Source: PALSA-505 sp963762615 (GTDB taxonomy: Bacteria > Actinomycetota > Actinomycetes > Streptosporangiales > Streptosporangiaceae). Taken from it: DNA of 64,000 nt. A model generated the notes under the pieces. It did no database searches, was not told the DNA's origin, and saw only the letters and a program-made list of their open reading frames with translations. Shown here piece by piece: positions 36,840 through 45,678 of this stretch. The stretch lies in NCBI GenBank assembly GCA_963762615.1, contig CAVXLG010000007.1:1-64000 (forward strand), given 5' to 3'. Positions within the stretch are counted from its first letter, which is position 1, and the number at the start of each line of letters is the position of its first letter. The position numbers and the translations under genes were made by a program.

Positions 36840-37394
36840 GCGGTTTTCCCGCCCGGCACCTCCAAGTGGAACAGGATCGAGCACCGGCTGTTCTCCGCGA
36901 TCTCGATGAACTGGCGGGGCAGGCCGCTGACCAGCCACGAAGCCATCGTCGAGACTATCGCGGCCACCTCCACCATTACCGGGCTGACCGTGCGCGCGCA
37001 GCTGGACACCGGCTTATACCCGACCGGTGTCAAGGTCAGCGACCAGGAGATGGCCGCCCTGCCTATCACCCGCCACCACTTCCACGGCGACTGGAACTAC
37101 ACCCTGCACCCGCACACCGGCCAGGCCCGCGGGCCCGCGGAACCGGGGCCGCAAGCCCCCAGCGGATGGGACCGCACCACACTGGCCCACCCCGCCCTGA
37201 CCGGGCTGCCCCGCAAGCATCCAGGCGATCTGGTCGCCGCGCTGGCAGCCCCATGGCGCGCGCAGCGGGAGCAGGACCGGCACCAGCGGCGGGGCAGCGA
37301 CCGGCAACGGGCACCCGGAGCCGGCCCCTCCCAGACTGACCCTCTTACGGCAGGCCGGGAACCTCCCCTTGCTCATTTTGTGCTCATAGGTTAA
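36840..37394 (+). pseudogene. ISAzo13-like transposase, C-terminal remnant
   Basis: A plus-strand frame without start matches the end of ISAzo13-type transposases: VFPPGTSKWNRIEHRLFS, MNWRGRPLTSHEAIV, TGLYPTGVKVSDQEMAALP and HHFHGDWNYTL. The first part lacks any N-terminal catalytic domain. It begins within 10 bases of the LCP stop, so the left junction of the lost IS must be there. Everything up to about 37400 is degraded C-terminal tail. Confidence 0.7.
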
Positions 37395-37458
37395 TCCGGG
37401 CTGGTTCGGTATCATGCGTACCGTCACAATCCGTTACGGGGCGCAGCCCGGAGGTCAC

Positions 37459-37707
37459 ATGAGCACCGACAGCATCCCCGGAACCTCGTCCGCTCTCGGC
37501 CTCTCCTCACGGGAGGCGGAAATCATGACGCTCATCGCCGAGGGGCACTCCAACGGCCAGATTGCGACCGCGCTGACCGTCGCCGAGAAGACGGTGAAGA
37601 ATCACGTCAACCGGATCTACGCGAAACTCGGGGTCGGCTCCCGTCGGGCCGCGATCGCCTGCTGGCTAGGAAACGGCCTGAACTCGGGCAACGGCACGCC
37701 CGGCTGA
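37459..37707 (+). CDS. Orphan LuxR-type (GerE) helix-turn-helix regulator, 82 aa
   Basis: ATG 37459 follows GGAGG by 4 bases. The product is almost only a LuxR C-terminal DNA-binding domain: LSSREAEIMTLIAEGHSNGQ, IATALTVAEKTVKNHVNRIYAKLGV. There is no receiver or ligand domain. Such stand-alone GerE-fold proteins act as small transcription regulators in actinomycetes. A low-complexity tract follows it before the response-regulator gene. Confidence 0.85.
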   Translation: MSTDSIPGTSSALGLSSREAEIMTLIAEGHSNGQIATALTVAEKTVKNHVNRIYAKLGVGSRRAAIACWLGNGLNSGNGTPG

Positions 37708-37711
37708 TGCC

Positions 37712-37865
37712 CGGCCCGGCGCGCCCGCCCCCGGCCTGCGGCGCCCCCGGCTTGCGCCGCGCCCCGTCCTGCGGCGCCCCCGTCCTGCGCCGCCCCAGGC
37801 CTGGACCGCGCCCCGGCCTGAGACCCCTCCGGCCTGGACCGCGCCCCGTCCTGTGACCCCCTCCC
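37712..37865. repeat. Degenerate GC-rich tandem repeat
   Basis: A run of imperfect units built on CCTGCGGCGCCCCCG / CCTGGACCGCGCCCCG fills the space between the LuxR-type gene and the response regulator. Longest close copies are GGCCTGGACCGCGCCCCG at 37798-37815 and near 37831. It is C-rich on the plus strand throughout and has no credible gene. Confidence 0.65.
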
Positions 37866-37985
37866 CCACCTGCGCCGTCCTTGGCCTACGACGCCCCGGC
37901 CTGCCCGCCCGGCCGGAGGGATCGCGCGCTTTTTTTTCAGCGCGCTTTCAGGAAACACCCAGGGTCATGGGTCACAATGGTGACC

Positions 37986-38708
37986 ATGACTACAGCTGTT
38001 ACCGACGGGCAGCGGCAGCCGGATGCCCGGCTGCTGGTGGTCGAGGACGAGCCGAATATCCTGGAACTGCTGTCCGCGAGCCTGCGTTACGCGGGCTTCG
38101 ACGTGGTCACCGCCGCGGCCGGCAGCGAGGCCGTACAGGCCGCGCAGCGGCACCGGCCCGACCTCATCGTGCTCGACGTGATGCTGCCAGACATGGACGG
38201 CTTCGACGTGGTCAGGCGGCTTCGCGGCGGCGGTGCGCGCATCCCGGTGGTCTTCCTGACCGCGCGGGACGCGACTGAGGACAAGATCCGCGGGCTCACC
38301 CTCGGCGGTGACGACTACGTGACCAAGCCCTTCAGCCTGGAAGAGGTCATCGCGCGGATCCGGGCGGTGCTGCGCCGGACCCGCGGCGACGGCTCCGAGC
38401 CCACGCCGCGGCTGAAGTTCTCCGACCTCGAGCTCGACGAGGACAGCCACGAGGTGTGGCGGAACGGCAGCCAGATCCAGCTGTCCCCTACCGAGTTCAA
38501 GCTGCTCAGGTACTTCATGAGCAACGCCAACCGGGTGCTGTCCAAGATGCAGATCCTGGACCACGTCTGGGACTACGACTTCCGCGGCGACACCGGGATC
38601 GTCGAGTCCTACGTCTCGGTACTGCGGCGTAAGGTTGACACAGTCGAGCCGCGCCTGATCCACACCCTGCGCGGGGTCGGGTACGTGCTCAGGCTCCCCT
38701 CCTCCTAG
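37986..38708 (+). CDS. OmpR/PhoB-family response regulator
   Basis: The 240-residue protein has a receiver domain (acidic pair VVEDEP, phosphorylated Asp in LIVLDVMLPDMDG, T in FLTARD, K in YVTKPF) and a winged-helix output domain ending VESYVSVLRRKVDTVEPRLIHTLRGVGYVLR. ATG 37986 was chosen; ATG 37977 in frame is also possible. It precedes the sensor kinase by 7 bases; together they are a MprAB/PrrAB-like two-component pair. The stimulus is unknown. Confidence 0.9.
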   Translation: MTTAVTDGQRQPDARLLVVEDEPNILELLSASLRYAGFDVVTAAAGSEAVQAAQRHRPDLIVLDVMLPDMDGFDVVRRLRGGGARIPVVFLTARDATEDKIRGLTLGGDDYVTKPFSLEEVIARIRAVLRRTRGDGSEPTPRLKFSDLELDEDSHEVWRNGSQIQLSPTEFKLLRYFMSNANRVLSKMQILDHVWDYDFRGDTGIVESYVSVLRRKVDTVEPRLIHTLRGVGYVLRLPSS

Positions 38709-38715
38709 GCATCTC

Positions 38716-40481
38716 ATGACCGACTCCGCCACGACCGCGACAGCACCGCCCAGCCGGGCCTGGCAGCGGCCCGTGGCAGGCCGTCAGCCGGCTTTCCGCC
38801 CGGACCCCGCTGCGGATCAAGCTGATCGCGGCGCTGCTGGCGCTGGTGATCGCCGCGCTGGCGTGCATCAGCGTCGCCGGGATCTTCGAGTTCCGCAGCT
38901 ACCTGCTCGGCCGGACCGACCGGGAGCTGATCAGCCAGTTCGAAACCGCCAACGCCACACTTCAGCAGTCGCCGGACGGAGTCGGGACGGCCCAGCCCCT
39001 GGTCATCACGGCCGGACAGTACATAGAGGCATTTGTGCCGACCGGCGAGCAGCTGAGGGCAAGCCAGTTCGCAGCGGCCAATCAGCTGCCGGACATCCCG
39101 TCCAGCGCCGCGTGGCTCAAGGCCAACTCGGGGCGGCTGGTGACGGTGCCTGCGCTGGCAGGCGGCAGCGCCTGGCGGGTACTGACCGGGGCCGTGCAGT
39201 ACCCCGGCCCGATCCCGGGGAGCGTCGTCACTGGCACGCTGGTCGTCGGCGAGAACCTGGGCAGCATCAACCAGACCATCGGGAGGCTGGTCAGCATCGA
39301 CCTGATCGTCGGCGCGATCGTCGTGCTCGGCCTGGCCATCGTCGGCGTCGCCGTGGTCCGCACCAGCCTGCGGCCGCTGGCCGAGATCGAGCGGACGGCC
39401 GGAGAGATCGCCGCCGGGGATTCTGAGCCGCCGCGTCCCCGACCGCGACCCGCGCACCGAGGTCGGCAGCCTCGGCCGGTCGCTCAACGCCATGCTCGCT
39501 CACATCGAGGCCGCGTTCCGCGCCCAGACCCGATCCGAGGCGGCCGCCCGCCAGTCCGAGAGCCGGATGCGGCAGTTCGCGGCCGATGCCAGCCACGAGC
39601 TGCGCACGCCGCTGACCGCGATCAAGGGCTTCGCCGAGTACTACCGTCAGCGCGGCGGCGTGACGGAGAACGGCAGCGGCGAGCTCAGCCGCGAGGACGT
39701 AGACCGGATCATGAACCGGGTCGAGGACGAGGCCACCCGGATGGGGGTGCTCGTGGAGGACCTGCTGCTGCTGGCCCGGATCGACCAGCAGCGCCCGCTC
39801 GAGCAGCGCCCGGTTGACGTGCTGGCCCTGGCCGCCGACGCCGTCCAGGACGCCCGCATGATCGCGCCGGAACGGGAGGTGCGGCTCACCGTCGGGCACG
39901 ATACCGCCTTCATCGTCACCGGCGACGAGGCGCGGCTGCGCCAGGTCGTCGGCAACCTCATGACCAACGCGCTGACTCATACCCCGGGCGGGACGCCGGT
40001 AGAGATGCACGTCCGCGCCGGGCTGCTCGGCGCCGCCCCGGGCCCTGCCGCGCCGGGCGTCCCGGCTCAGCCGGTTCCCGCCGTCGTCCTCGAGGTGGTC
40101 GATCACGGGCCGGGGATGTCCAGCGAGCAGGCGCAGCGGGTATTCGAGCGGTTCTATCGCGCTGACCAGGCAAGGACGCGGCAGACCGGCGGCACGGGGC
40201 TCGGCCTGGCCATCGTGTCCGCGCTGGTCAACGCGCACGGCGGCACCGTGTCGGTGGACACCGAGCCCGGCCGGGGAGCCACGTTCCGCGTCGCCCTGCC
40301 GCTGGCCCCCGAGGCACAGGGCCCACCGTCCCCCGAGGAGCGGGATTTGCCGGTCCCCGGGGAGCAGAGCACACCGGGGCCCGACGAGACGGCTTCCCGG
40401 TACCGGCAGGCTGGCCCGCCGGACGGGTCCGGCCACTCCCCCGACATCGTGGAACACAATTCCTGGCGGCCGTTCTCCTGA
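38716..40481 (+). pseudogene. Two-component sensor histidine kinase, two frameshifts
   Basis: Three frames form one kinase of about 588 residues. ATG 38716 begins MTDSATTATAPPS; after a shift near 38767 come the first membrane helix (IKLIAALLALVIAALACISVAGIF), an extracytoplasmic sensor loop, a second helix (DLIVGAIVVLGLAIVGVAVV) and HAMP. A shift at TT 39421-39422 leads into the HAMP end and the kinase: H-box SHELRTPLTAIKGF, N-box QVVGNLMTNALTHTP, DHGPGM and GGTGLGLAIVSAL. Both changes are one extra base. It should phosphorylate the regulator just upstream. Confidence 0.88.
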
Positions 40482-40486
40482 CCGGG

Positions 40487-40558
40487 AGGCCAGCCACCTG
40501 CCCGACCGGCAAGCCAGCCACCTGCCCGACCGGCAGGCCAGCCCTCTGCCCGGCCGAC
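40487..40558. repeat. Three 24-bp tandem repeats
   Basis: Units at 40487, 40511 and 40535, based on AGGCCAGCCACCTGCCCGAC. Units 1 and 2 differ at one base, unit 3 at four or five. They start 5 bases after the kinase stop and run to the end of the convergent FN3K-like gene. Confidence 0.85.
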
Positions 40559-40582
40559 AGGTAGCTGTCTGCCGACCGTGGG

Positions 40583-41441
40583 TCAGCCGCGCAGCGCCGT
40601 GCGGGCCGCGTCGTGGACCGCGCCGGCGTATCCCGAGCCGAACAGGCAGGCGTGCACGAGCAGCGGATGCAGCTGGTGCAGCGCCACCCGGGACCGCCAG
40701 CCGCCGGCCAGCGGTGACGCCTCGGCGTAGGCCGCGAGGATGCGGTCCAGCCCCGGCGCGCCGAACAGGGCGAGCATGGCCAGGTCGGTTTCCCGGTGCC
40801 CGCCGTGAGCCGCCGGGTCGATCAGCCAGCCGCGGCCGGCCGACCACAGCACATTGCCTGACCAGCAGTCGCCGTGGACGCGGCTGGGCGGCTCGGCGGG
40901 CCCGGCCAGGTCGCCGATCCGGTCGGCCACCGACTCCACCAGCCTGACGTCGGCCGGGGCCAGCGTGCCCGCGTCGGCGGCGCGGCGCAAGAACGGAAGC
41001 AGCCGGCGGTTCGCGTACCACTGCGGCCAGGCTTCCGGCCCGCGCGCGGGCGCGTTGTCGAGCGGCAGGCTGGCGATGAACCCCGGCCACGGGGCGCCGA
41101 AGGCTTCCGCTCCGGCCCCGTGCAGGCGGGCAAGATCCCGGCCGAACCGCTCCGCCGCGGCCGGCCCGGCCGCCGGCCGGCACCCAGGACAGGACGAGGG
41201 CGCTCTCGTCGCAGCCGAGCACCTCGGGCACCGGCACCGCGGCCGCGGCCGCTATCCACCGCAGCCCGCTGGCTTCCGAGCGCAAGAGTGCGCCCAGGCG
41301 CCGTTCGGAAATCTTGGCAAAGATCGTGCGCCCATCGGCCAGCTGCCCGCGGTAGTGCCGCCACAGATGCTGGCCGCCGGTCGCCTGCACCTCGGTCACG
41401 GCCGTTCCTGTGAGCTGCGCAATCCGGCCAGCCGGGTCCAT
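40583..41441 (-). pseudogene. Fructosamine/ketosamine-3-kinase-family protein, frameshifted
   Basis: The N-terminal frame has ATGGQHLWRHYRGQLADGRTIFAKI and LVLSWVPAG. After a shift at about 41155-41175 the other frame carries ERFGRDLARLHG, the catalytic HGD..SGN (RVHGDCWSGNVLW) and the Mg-binding IDPAAHGGHRE. Removing one base in the GGCC-rich stretch gives about 285 residues, the family norm. These kinases phosphorylate ketosamines on glycated proteins. The phosphatase gene lies 8 bases upstream, the known FN3K/LMW-PTP arrangement of bacterial deglycation. Confidence 0.8.
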
Positions 41442-41449
41442 CCGCGGGC

Positions 41450-42022
41450 TCAGCGCCCGCCGGGACGGGCGGGGCGGTCACCGGCCAGGGCCGCGCCGAG
41501 CAGCTCGGCGAGCCCGCCCGCGGCGGCCTCGATAAAGTCGAGAACCGCTCCGAACGACGCGCTCGTGCCGTCGTAGGGATCCGGGACTTCCGCGTCCGGA
41601 CCTGACCGCGGGTCGAACGAGCGCAGCAGCCGGATCCGGTCGCGTTCGGCAGGCCGGGCGCCGGCCATCCGGCGCAGGTCCGTGAGGTTGCTCTCGTCCA
41701 TGGCCAGCACCAGGTCACGCTGCGCCAGCCAGGAGCGCCGGATCTGCCGGGCCCGGTGCCGGGCGCCGTCATAGCCGCGGCGGCCGAGCTCGTCTCGGGC
41801 GCGCGAGTCCATCCGGCCGCCGACGTGCCAGTCCCCGGTGCCCGCGCTGTCCACGGTGACGGCGCCCCCCAGCCCGGCCCGGTCGAGCTCGGCCTGCAGC
41901 ACGGCCTCGGCCATCGGGGAGCGGCAGATGTTGCCCAGGCAGACCAGGAGGATCCGGTACGGGCCGCCCGGGTCGCGCGGCGGCGGCAGCGTGTCTGGCC
42001 AGGCCGGGGGCAGCGTTGTCAT
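41450..42022 (-). CDS. Low-molecular-weight protein-tyrosine-phosphatase family (deglycation partner)
   Basis: The 190-residue protein has the LMW-PTP loop CLGNICRS (C28 to R34), Asp general acid in PDPYDG and a typical alpha/beta fold. ATG 42022 was chosen for the family's usual N-terminus; a GTG ten codons upstream is also possible. In bacteria, LMW-PTP-A members next to FN3K homologues remove the 5-phosphate of ribulosamine-5-phosphates before the kinase acts. That role fits the 8-base spacing here, though classic phosphotyrosine activity is not excluded. Confidence 0.85.
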   Translation of the reverse strand: MTTLPPAWPDTLPPPRDPGGPYRILLVCLGNICRSPMAEAVLQAELDRAGLGGAVTVDSAGTGDWHVGGRMDSRARDELGRRGYDGARHRARQIRRSWLAQRDLVLAMDESNLTDLRRMAGARPAERDRIRLLRSFDPRSGPDAEVPDPYDGTSASFGAVLDFIEAAAGGLAELLGAALAGDRPARPGGR

Positions 42023-42150
42023 GTCGTCATCCCGTCGCAGTGGCACCTCCACGAGATAGTAGGCCACGCATACCCGCCAACAGGACGGCCAGACCGAGCG
42101 CGCAGCGGCGCCGGTGCGGCCGGCGGGACGGACGGCGCGGGGCAGGGAAA

Positions 42151-42180
42151 TTCGCACGACTTCCTGGATGCTGCTAGCAT
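42151..42180 (+). promoter_or_regulatory. Candidate sigma-70-type promoter of tRNA-Lys
   Basis: TTCGCA (42151-42156) and TAGCAT (42175-42180) are spaced by 18 bases and end 13 bases before the mature tRNA. The -10 is close to TAnnaT; the -35 is weak. Confidence 0.4.
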
Positions 42181-42193
42181 CACAGCGTCCCAA

Positions 42194-42266
42194 GCGCCGC
42201 TAGCTCAACTGGCAGAGCAGCGGACTCTTAATCCGCGGGTTCGGGGTTCGAGTCCCTGGCGGCGCA
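42194..42266 (+). tRNA. tRNA-Lys(CTT)
   Basis: A full cloverleaf: acceptor GCGCCGC/GCGGCGC (42194-42200, 42259-42265), D arm GCTCAACTGGCAGAGC, anticodon stem GCGGA/TCCGC with loop CTCTTAA (anticodon CTT), T arm CGGGG-TTCGAGT-CCCTG, discriminator A42266. No CCA is encoded. Its 3' half is the left attachment site of the integrated element, and the element restores it. Confidence 0.95.
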
Positions 42267-42271
42267 CCCGT
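42225..42271 (+). repeat. attL, 47-bp attachment site in tRNA-Lys
   Basis: The 47 bases from the anticodon loop (CTCTTAATCC) to five bases past the tRNA (CACCCGT) are repeated identically at 51563-51609. The integrase gene starts 69 bases away. This is the usual geometry for a tyrosine integrase that crosses over in a tRNA anticodon or T arm. Confidence 0.93.
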
Positions 42272-42313
42272 TGACCTGCCCTTACTCCCCGACTCGTCTG
42301 CTTCATCGCGAGC

Positions 42314-42335
42314 GGGTTGCAGTCCGGGTTGCAGT
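42314..42335 (+). repeat. Paired GGGTTGCAGT repeats near attL (candidate integrase arm sites)
   Basis: GGGTTGCAGT occurs at 42314-42323 and 42326-42335, 12 bases apart. The same pair with the same 12-base period recurs beside attR at 51446-51467, within 100 bases of the core. Two matched pairs of direct repeats flanking the cores are what arm-type binding sites of a tyrosine recombinase look like. Confidence 0.55.
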
Positions 42336-42340
42336 TGGCT

Positions 42341-43603
42341 TCAGGGTGAGCCCCAGAGCGCCTGGCCGATGCGGTCGGCGGCGTCGGTCATCACCTGGGG
42401 CAGCACGTGCGTGTAGCGGGTGGTCATGCTGATCTGCGAATGACCGAGAATCTCCATCACCACGCGCTGATCGACGCCTTGAGCGAGCAGCAGGGTTGCC
42501 GCGGTGTGCCGGGCGTCGTGCAGCCGGGCGTCGCGGATGCCAGCGGTTTTGAGGAGCGCCTTCCAGTCGGCATGCGCGCCGATCGGCCTGCCGTTGGCCT
42601 GGCACCAGACGAAATCACCGTCGTGCCACCGCGATCCGGCGGCGATCCGCTCGGCGAGCTGGGCCACCCGGTGGGCTTTGAGCGCGGAGACGAGCGCGGC
42701 CGGAAGAGCGATGACCCGGCGGGACTTGGCCGATTTCAGCTCGGCCAGGATCAGGCCGCCGCCGGTCCGCTGCGGGCAGGAGCGAGCGTGGGCCGTGCAG
42801 CCGCGGGGGCAGCTCGACCGGTGGCGGTCCTTGCCGCACAGGTGCGGGTCGGCGCAGCCGTGCTGCCAGCGCTGCCGCTGGAGCTGCCACCGCACGGTCA
42901 GGGTCGCGGCGTCCAGGTCGATGTACCGCCAGCACAGGCCGAGCGCTTCGCCCTGGCGCAGCCCGAGCGCGAGGGCGACGCTCCACCGGGTGCCATTGCG
43001 CCGGCCTGCGGCCAGGGCTGTGATCTTCTGGGCTTCGTCCAGGGTCAGCGGCTGGACTTCCCCCGGCTGCGCGGACGGGGCGTTGACCAGGGTGGCGACG
43101 TTGCGGGAGACGTAGCCGCGCTGGACGGCGACCTTGAGCGCGCGGGACAGGATCCGGTGAATCTGCAGGACGGTGGCGGGGGCCAGGCCCTCGGCGTCGA
43201 GCCTGGTGTAGAACCGCTCTAGGTGCTCGGGGGTCAGCCGGTCGAGGCGGTGGCGGCCGATGCCGGGGATGATCCTGTTGCGGACCTTCGGTCGGTAGGT
43301 GCTGTCTAGGGTGGACCGGCGGACTCGCCGGGATGCGACGGTGGTCAGCCAGGTTTCCATCCACTGGTCCACGGTCAGGCTGCTGCCGGGCTTAGTGATG
43401 CGGCTGGTGTCGCGCTGGCGCTCCAGCTCCTGGACCTTGCGGGTGACCTCGGCCTCGCTGCGGCCCTTGCGGTGGCGCCGGTCGGGCGAGCCGTCGTCCT
43501 TGGTGCCGACCGTGACCCAGCCGTGCCACCAGCCATCGGCGCCGAGGTAGACCGAGGATCGGCGGTTGGGCCTGCGGCAGGCATCACGCCACCCTGACAT
43601 CAC
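42341..43603 (-). CDS. int: Tyrosine recombinase integrase of the element
   Basis: The 420-residue phage-type integrase has an AP2-like N-terminal arm domain (SVYLGADGWWHGWVTVG), a SAM-like core-binding domain (75-170) and a catalytic domain with R216, H362, R365, H388 and nucleophile Y397 (RYTHV). A Cys-rich insertion (C250, C256, C265, C269, C276) sits between the catalytic Arg and the second box, probably a zinc knuckle and common in actinomycete element integrases. Its start overlaps the end of xis by 20 bases, so the two are co-expressed. Confidence 0.93.
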   Translation of the reverse strand: MMSGWRDACRRPNRRSSVYLGADGWWHGWVTVGTKDDGSPDRRHRKGRSEAEVTRKVQELERQRDTSRITKPGSSLTVDQWMETWLTTVASRRVRRSTLDSTYRPKVRNRIIPGIGRHRLDRLTPEHLERFYTRLDAEGLAPATVLQIHRILSRALKVAVQRGYVSRNVATLVNAPSAQPGEVQPLTLDEAQKITALAAGRRNGTRWSVALALGLRQGEALGLCWRYIDLDAATLTVRWQLQRQRWQHGCADPHLCGKDRHRSSCPRGCTAHARSCPQRTGGGLILAELKSAKSRRVIALPAALVSALKAHRVAQLAERIAAGSRWHDGDFVWCQANGRPIGAHADWKALLKTAGIRDARLHDARHTAATLLLAQGVDQRVVMEILGHSQISMTTRYTHVLPQVMTDAADRIGQALWGSP

Positions 43604-43796
43604 CGGGCACGGCGGACTCGTTCTCGAGTTCGCGGACGAACGCGCGCAGGGCGTCGGCGGTCACGAACCGGCACCCGCCGAGCTTGATCGACCGCAGCTG
43701 TCCCGACTTGATGAGCCCGAACAGCGCGGTACGGCCGATGCCCAGGACACGGGCCGCCTCGGCCGGGCGGTACATCAGCTGATCCATGATGATCAT
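43584..43796 (-). CDS. xis: Excisionase-like helix-turn-helix protein
   Basis: The 70-residue MerR/excisionase-fold protein reads YRPAEAARVLGIGRTALFGLIKSGQLRSIKLGGCRFVTADALRAFV in its DNA-binding part (broken here for length: winged helix from about residue 9 to 54). It begins one of three possible ATGs at the 5' end (43796, 43787, 43775). It lies directly upstream of int and should direct excision. Confidence 0.85.
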   Translation of the reverse strand: MIIMDQLMYRPAEAARVLGIGRTALFGLIKSGQLRSIKLGGCRFVTADALRAFVRELENESAVPGDVRVA

Positions 43797-43816
43797 TCCT
43801 CCGGGAGTCTGGTGAG

Positions 43817-44050
43817 TCAGGCGGCGCAGGCGGCCTGATCGTGGTCGCGGGCAAGCGCGGCGCTCGCGAGCGCGAGCTCAGCCCCGGCGGCGGTGTAGCC
43901 GGTGCCCTCGCAGGTCCAGGTCTTGAGGATCAGCACGACCGTCTCGTCCAGGGGGCAGCCCCACGGGTCGCGCTCACCGTATGGATGGCGCTCCGCTTTG
44001 CGGTGCTCGGCGCGGGCCCGGCGGAGCTGGCCGAAGGTGAGGCTAACCAC
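43817..44050 (-). CDS. Element-borne hypothetical protein, 77 aa
   Basis: A 77-residue frame on the same strand as xis, 20 bases upstream. It starts MVSLTFGQLRRARAEHRKAERHP, is basic at the N-terminus, contains a single WTCEGTGY segment and ends in an Ala-rich helix. I recognise no domain. Position and spacing suggest it belongs to the int/xis transcript, perhaps as a small regulator. Confidence 0.6.
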   Translation of the reverse strand: MVSLTFGQLRRARAEHRKAERHPYGERDPWGCPLDETVVLILKTWTCEGTGYTAAGAELALASAALARDHDQAACAA

Positions 44051-44172
44051 CAGCTAGCAAGGCCGGGCAGCTGCTTGCAGGCGATCCCCTCGACCACGGC
44101 AGGCGTTGAGGCTCCGCGGTGTGCTGGTCCTTCGGGTCTGTCAACCCGCGGACCGGGCCGGGCGTCTTAGTG

Positions 44173-45247
44173 ATGTCCCAGCAGGCTCAGTCCGACAGGC
44201 AGGCGATGATGAGAATGATCATAAAACGGGTGTGCTCCCCGGGCGGGCGGCGGTGGCTCGCGGTCGTTGCCGCCGCGCTGGCCGCCTGCGGTGTTGCTGC
44301 CGCGGTCCCGTCCGCTGCGCTGGCGAGTTCGTCCTCGGCTCCGGACTGGACTCAGCAGGCGCCGGCGACCAGCCCGCCTGCCCGGATCCAGGCGTCGATG
44401 GCCTACGACGCGGCCACCGGCCAGGTCGTCTTGTTCGGCGGCGGCAGCAGGTTCCGCGCCCTCGATGACACCTGGACCTGGGACGGCACGACCTGGACCC
44501 AGCAGGCGCCCGCGACCCACCCCTTTGCCCTGAGCGATGCGTCGATGGCTTATGACGCGGCCAGCGGCCAGGTCGTCTTGTTCGGCGGCGGCGGCAACAG
44601 CGGCCGCGACCTCCATGGCACCTGGACCTGGGATGGCACGACCTGGACTAAGCAAGCGCTTGCGACCCACCCCTCTGCCCGGGCCGGGCCGGCGATGGCT
44701 TATGACGCGGCTACCGGCCAGGTCGTCTTGTTCGGCGGCTTCAACTCCGTCAACCACGCCCTCGGTGGCACCTGGACCTGGGATGGCACGACCTGGACCC
44801 AGCAGGCACCCGCGACCAGCCCCCCTGCCCGGTACGGCGCGTCGATGGCTTATGACGCGGCCACCGGCCAGGTTGTCTTGTTCGGCGGCGTTGGCAGTAA
44901 CCTCGAAGAGCTCAGTGACACCTGGACCTGGGATGGCACGACCTGGACCCAGCAGGCACCGTTCAACCAGCCCCTCTGCCCGGGCCGGCGCGTCGATGGC
45001 CTACGACGCGGCCGCCAGCGACATCGTCTTGTTCGGCGGCGCCGGCGCGGTCAGCCCCTACAGGAGCGGCTACCTCCGCGACACCTGGACCTGGGATGGC
45101 ACGACCTGGACCCAGCAGGCGCCCGCGACCCACCCCTCTGCCCGGGAGCAGGCGTCGATGGCCTATGACGCGGCCACCGGCCAGGTCGTCTTGTTCGGCG
45201 GCAACGGTCACTTCCTCGATTTCGATGGCACCTGGACCTGGGGGTGA
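44173..45247 (+). pseudogene. Secreted six-repeat Kelch-like propeller protein 1, frameshifted
   Basis: ATG 44173 opens a basic n-region, then the signal segment WLAVVAAALAACGVAAAVPS and AALA cleavage. Six repeats of about 48 residues follow, each with the form QAPATSPPAR..ASMAYDAATGQVVLFGG..DTWTWDGTTW, the Kelch/galactose-oxidase blade pattern. The sixth closes with FDGTWTWG. At CCCC 44971-44974 (repeat 5) the frame shifts; removing one C gives QPSARAGASMAYD. No catalytic Cys-Tyr pair of galactose oxidase is visible. Probably an extracellular binding or adhesion propeller. Confidence 0.8.
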
Positions 45248-45678
45248 CCTCGGTCCGTCGCCCAGGCCCGTCAGCCTGTGATCCGGCTCCCGGGCTGGCT
45301 AGCAGAGGCCGATGGGTGCCTCAGCCGACAGCTGCCACAGCCCCGCGAGGCGGCGGGACTGTCAACGGGACCGCGCAGCCGCGGCACGATGCTCTGGACT
45401 GACCGAGACTTCACGCCAGCAGAGCCGGACGCGCCCTCCGCGGCGATCTGTGACAACCCGCGCGACCGGGCTTTACTTCAGCCGCACGCCAGATGACCGC
45501 GATGTCCCCACATGGGCCAGGTCGGGCCACCCGTCAAGCAGCGACGCTAACGACCAGCTAGCAAGGTCGGGCACTTGACTGCCGGGGCGATCCCCTCGGC
45601 CACGGCGGACATTGACGCTCTGAATTGTGCTGATCCTTCGGGTCTGTCAACCCGCGGACCGAGCCGGACGTCTTAGTG

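Noticed and set aside
39291..41441. Very long antisense frames over the kinase, peptidase and exporter genes
   Set aside because: They lack starts, have Arg/Pro/Ala-rich composition and mirror real genes; typical of 70%+ GC DNA.
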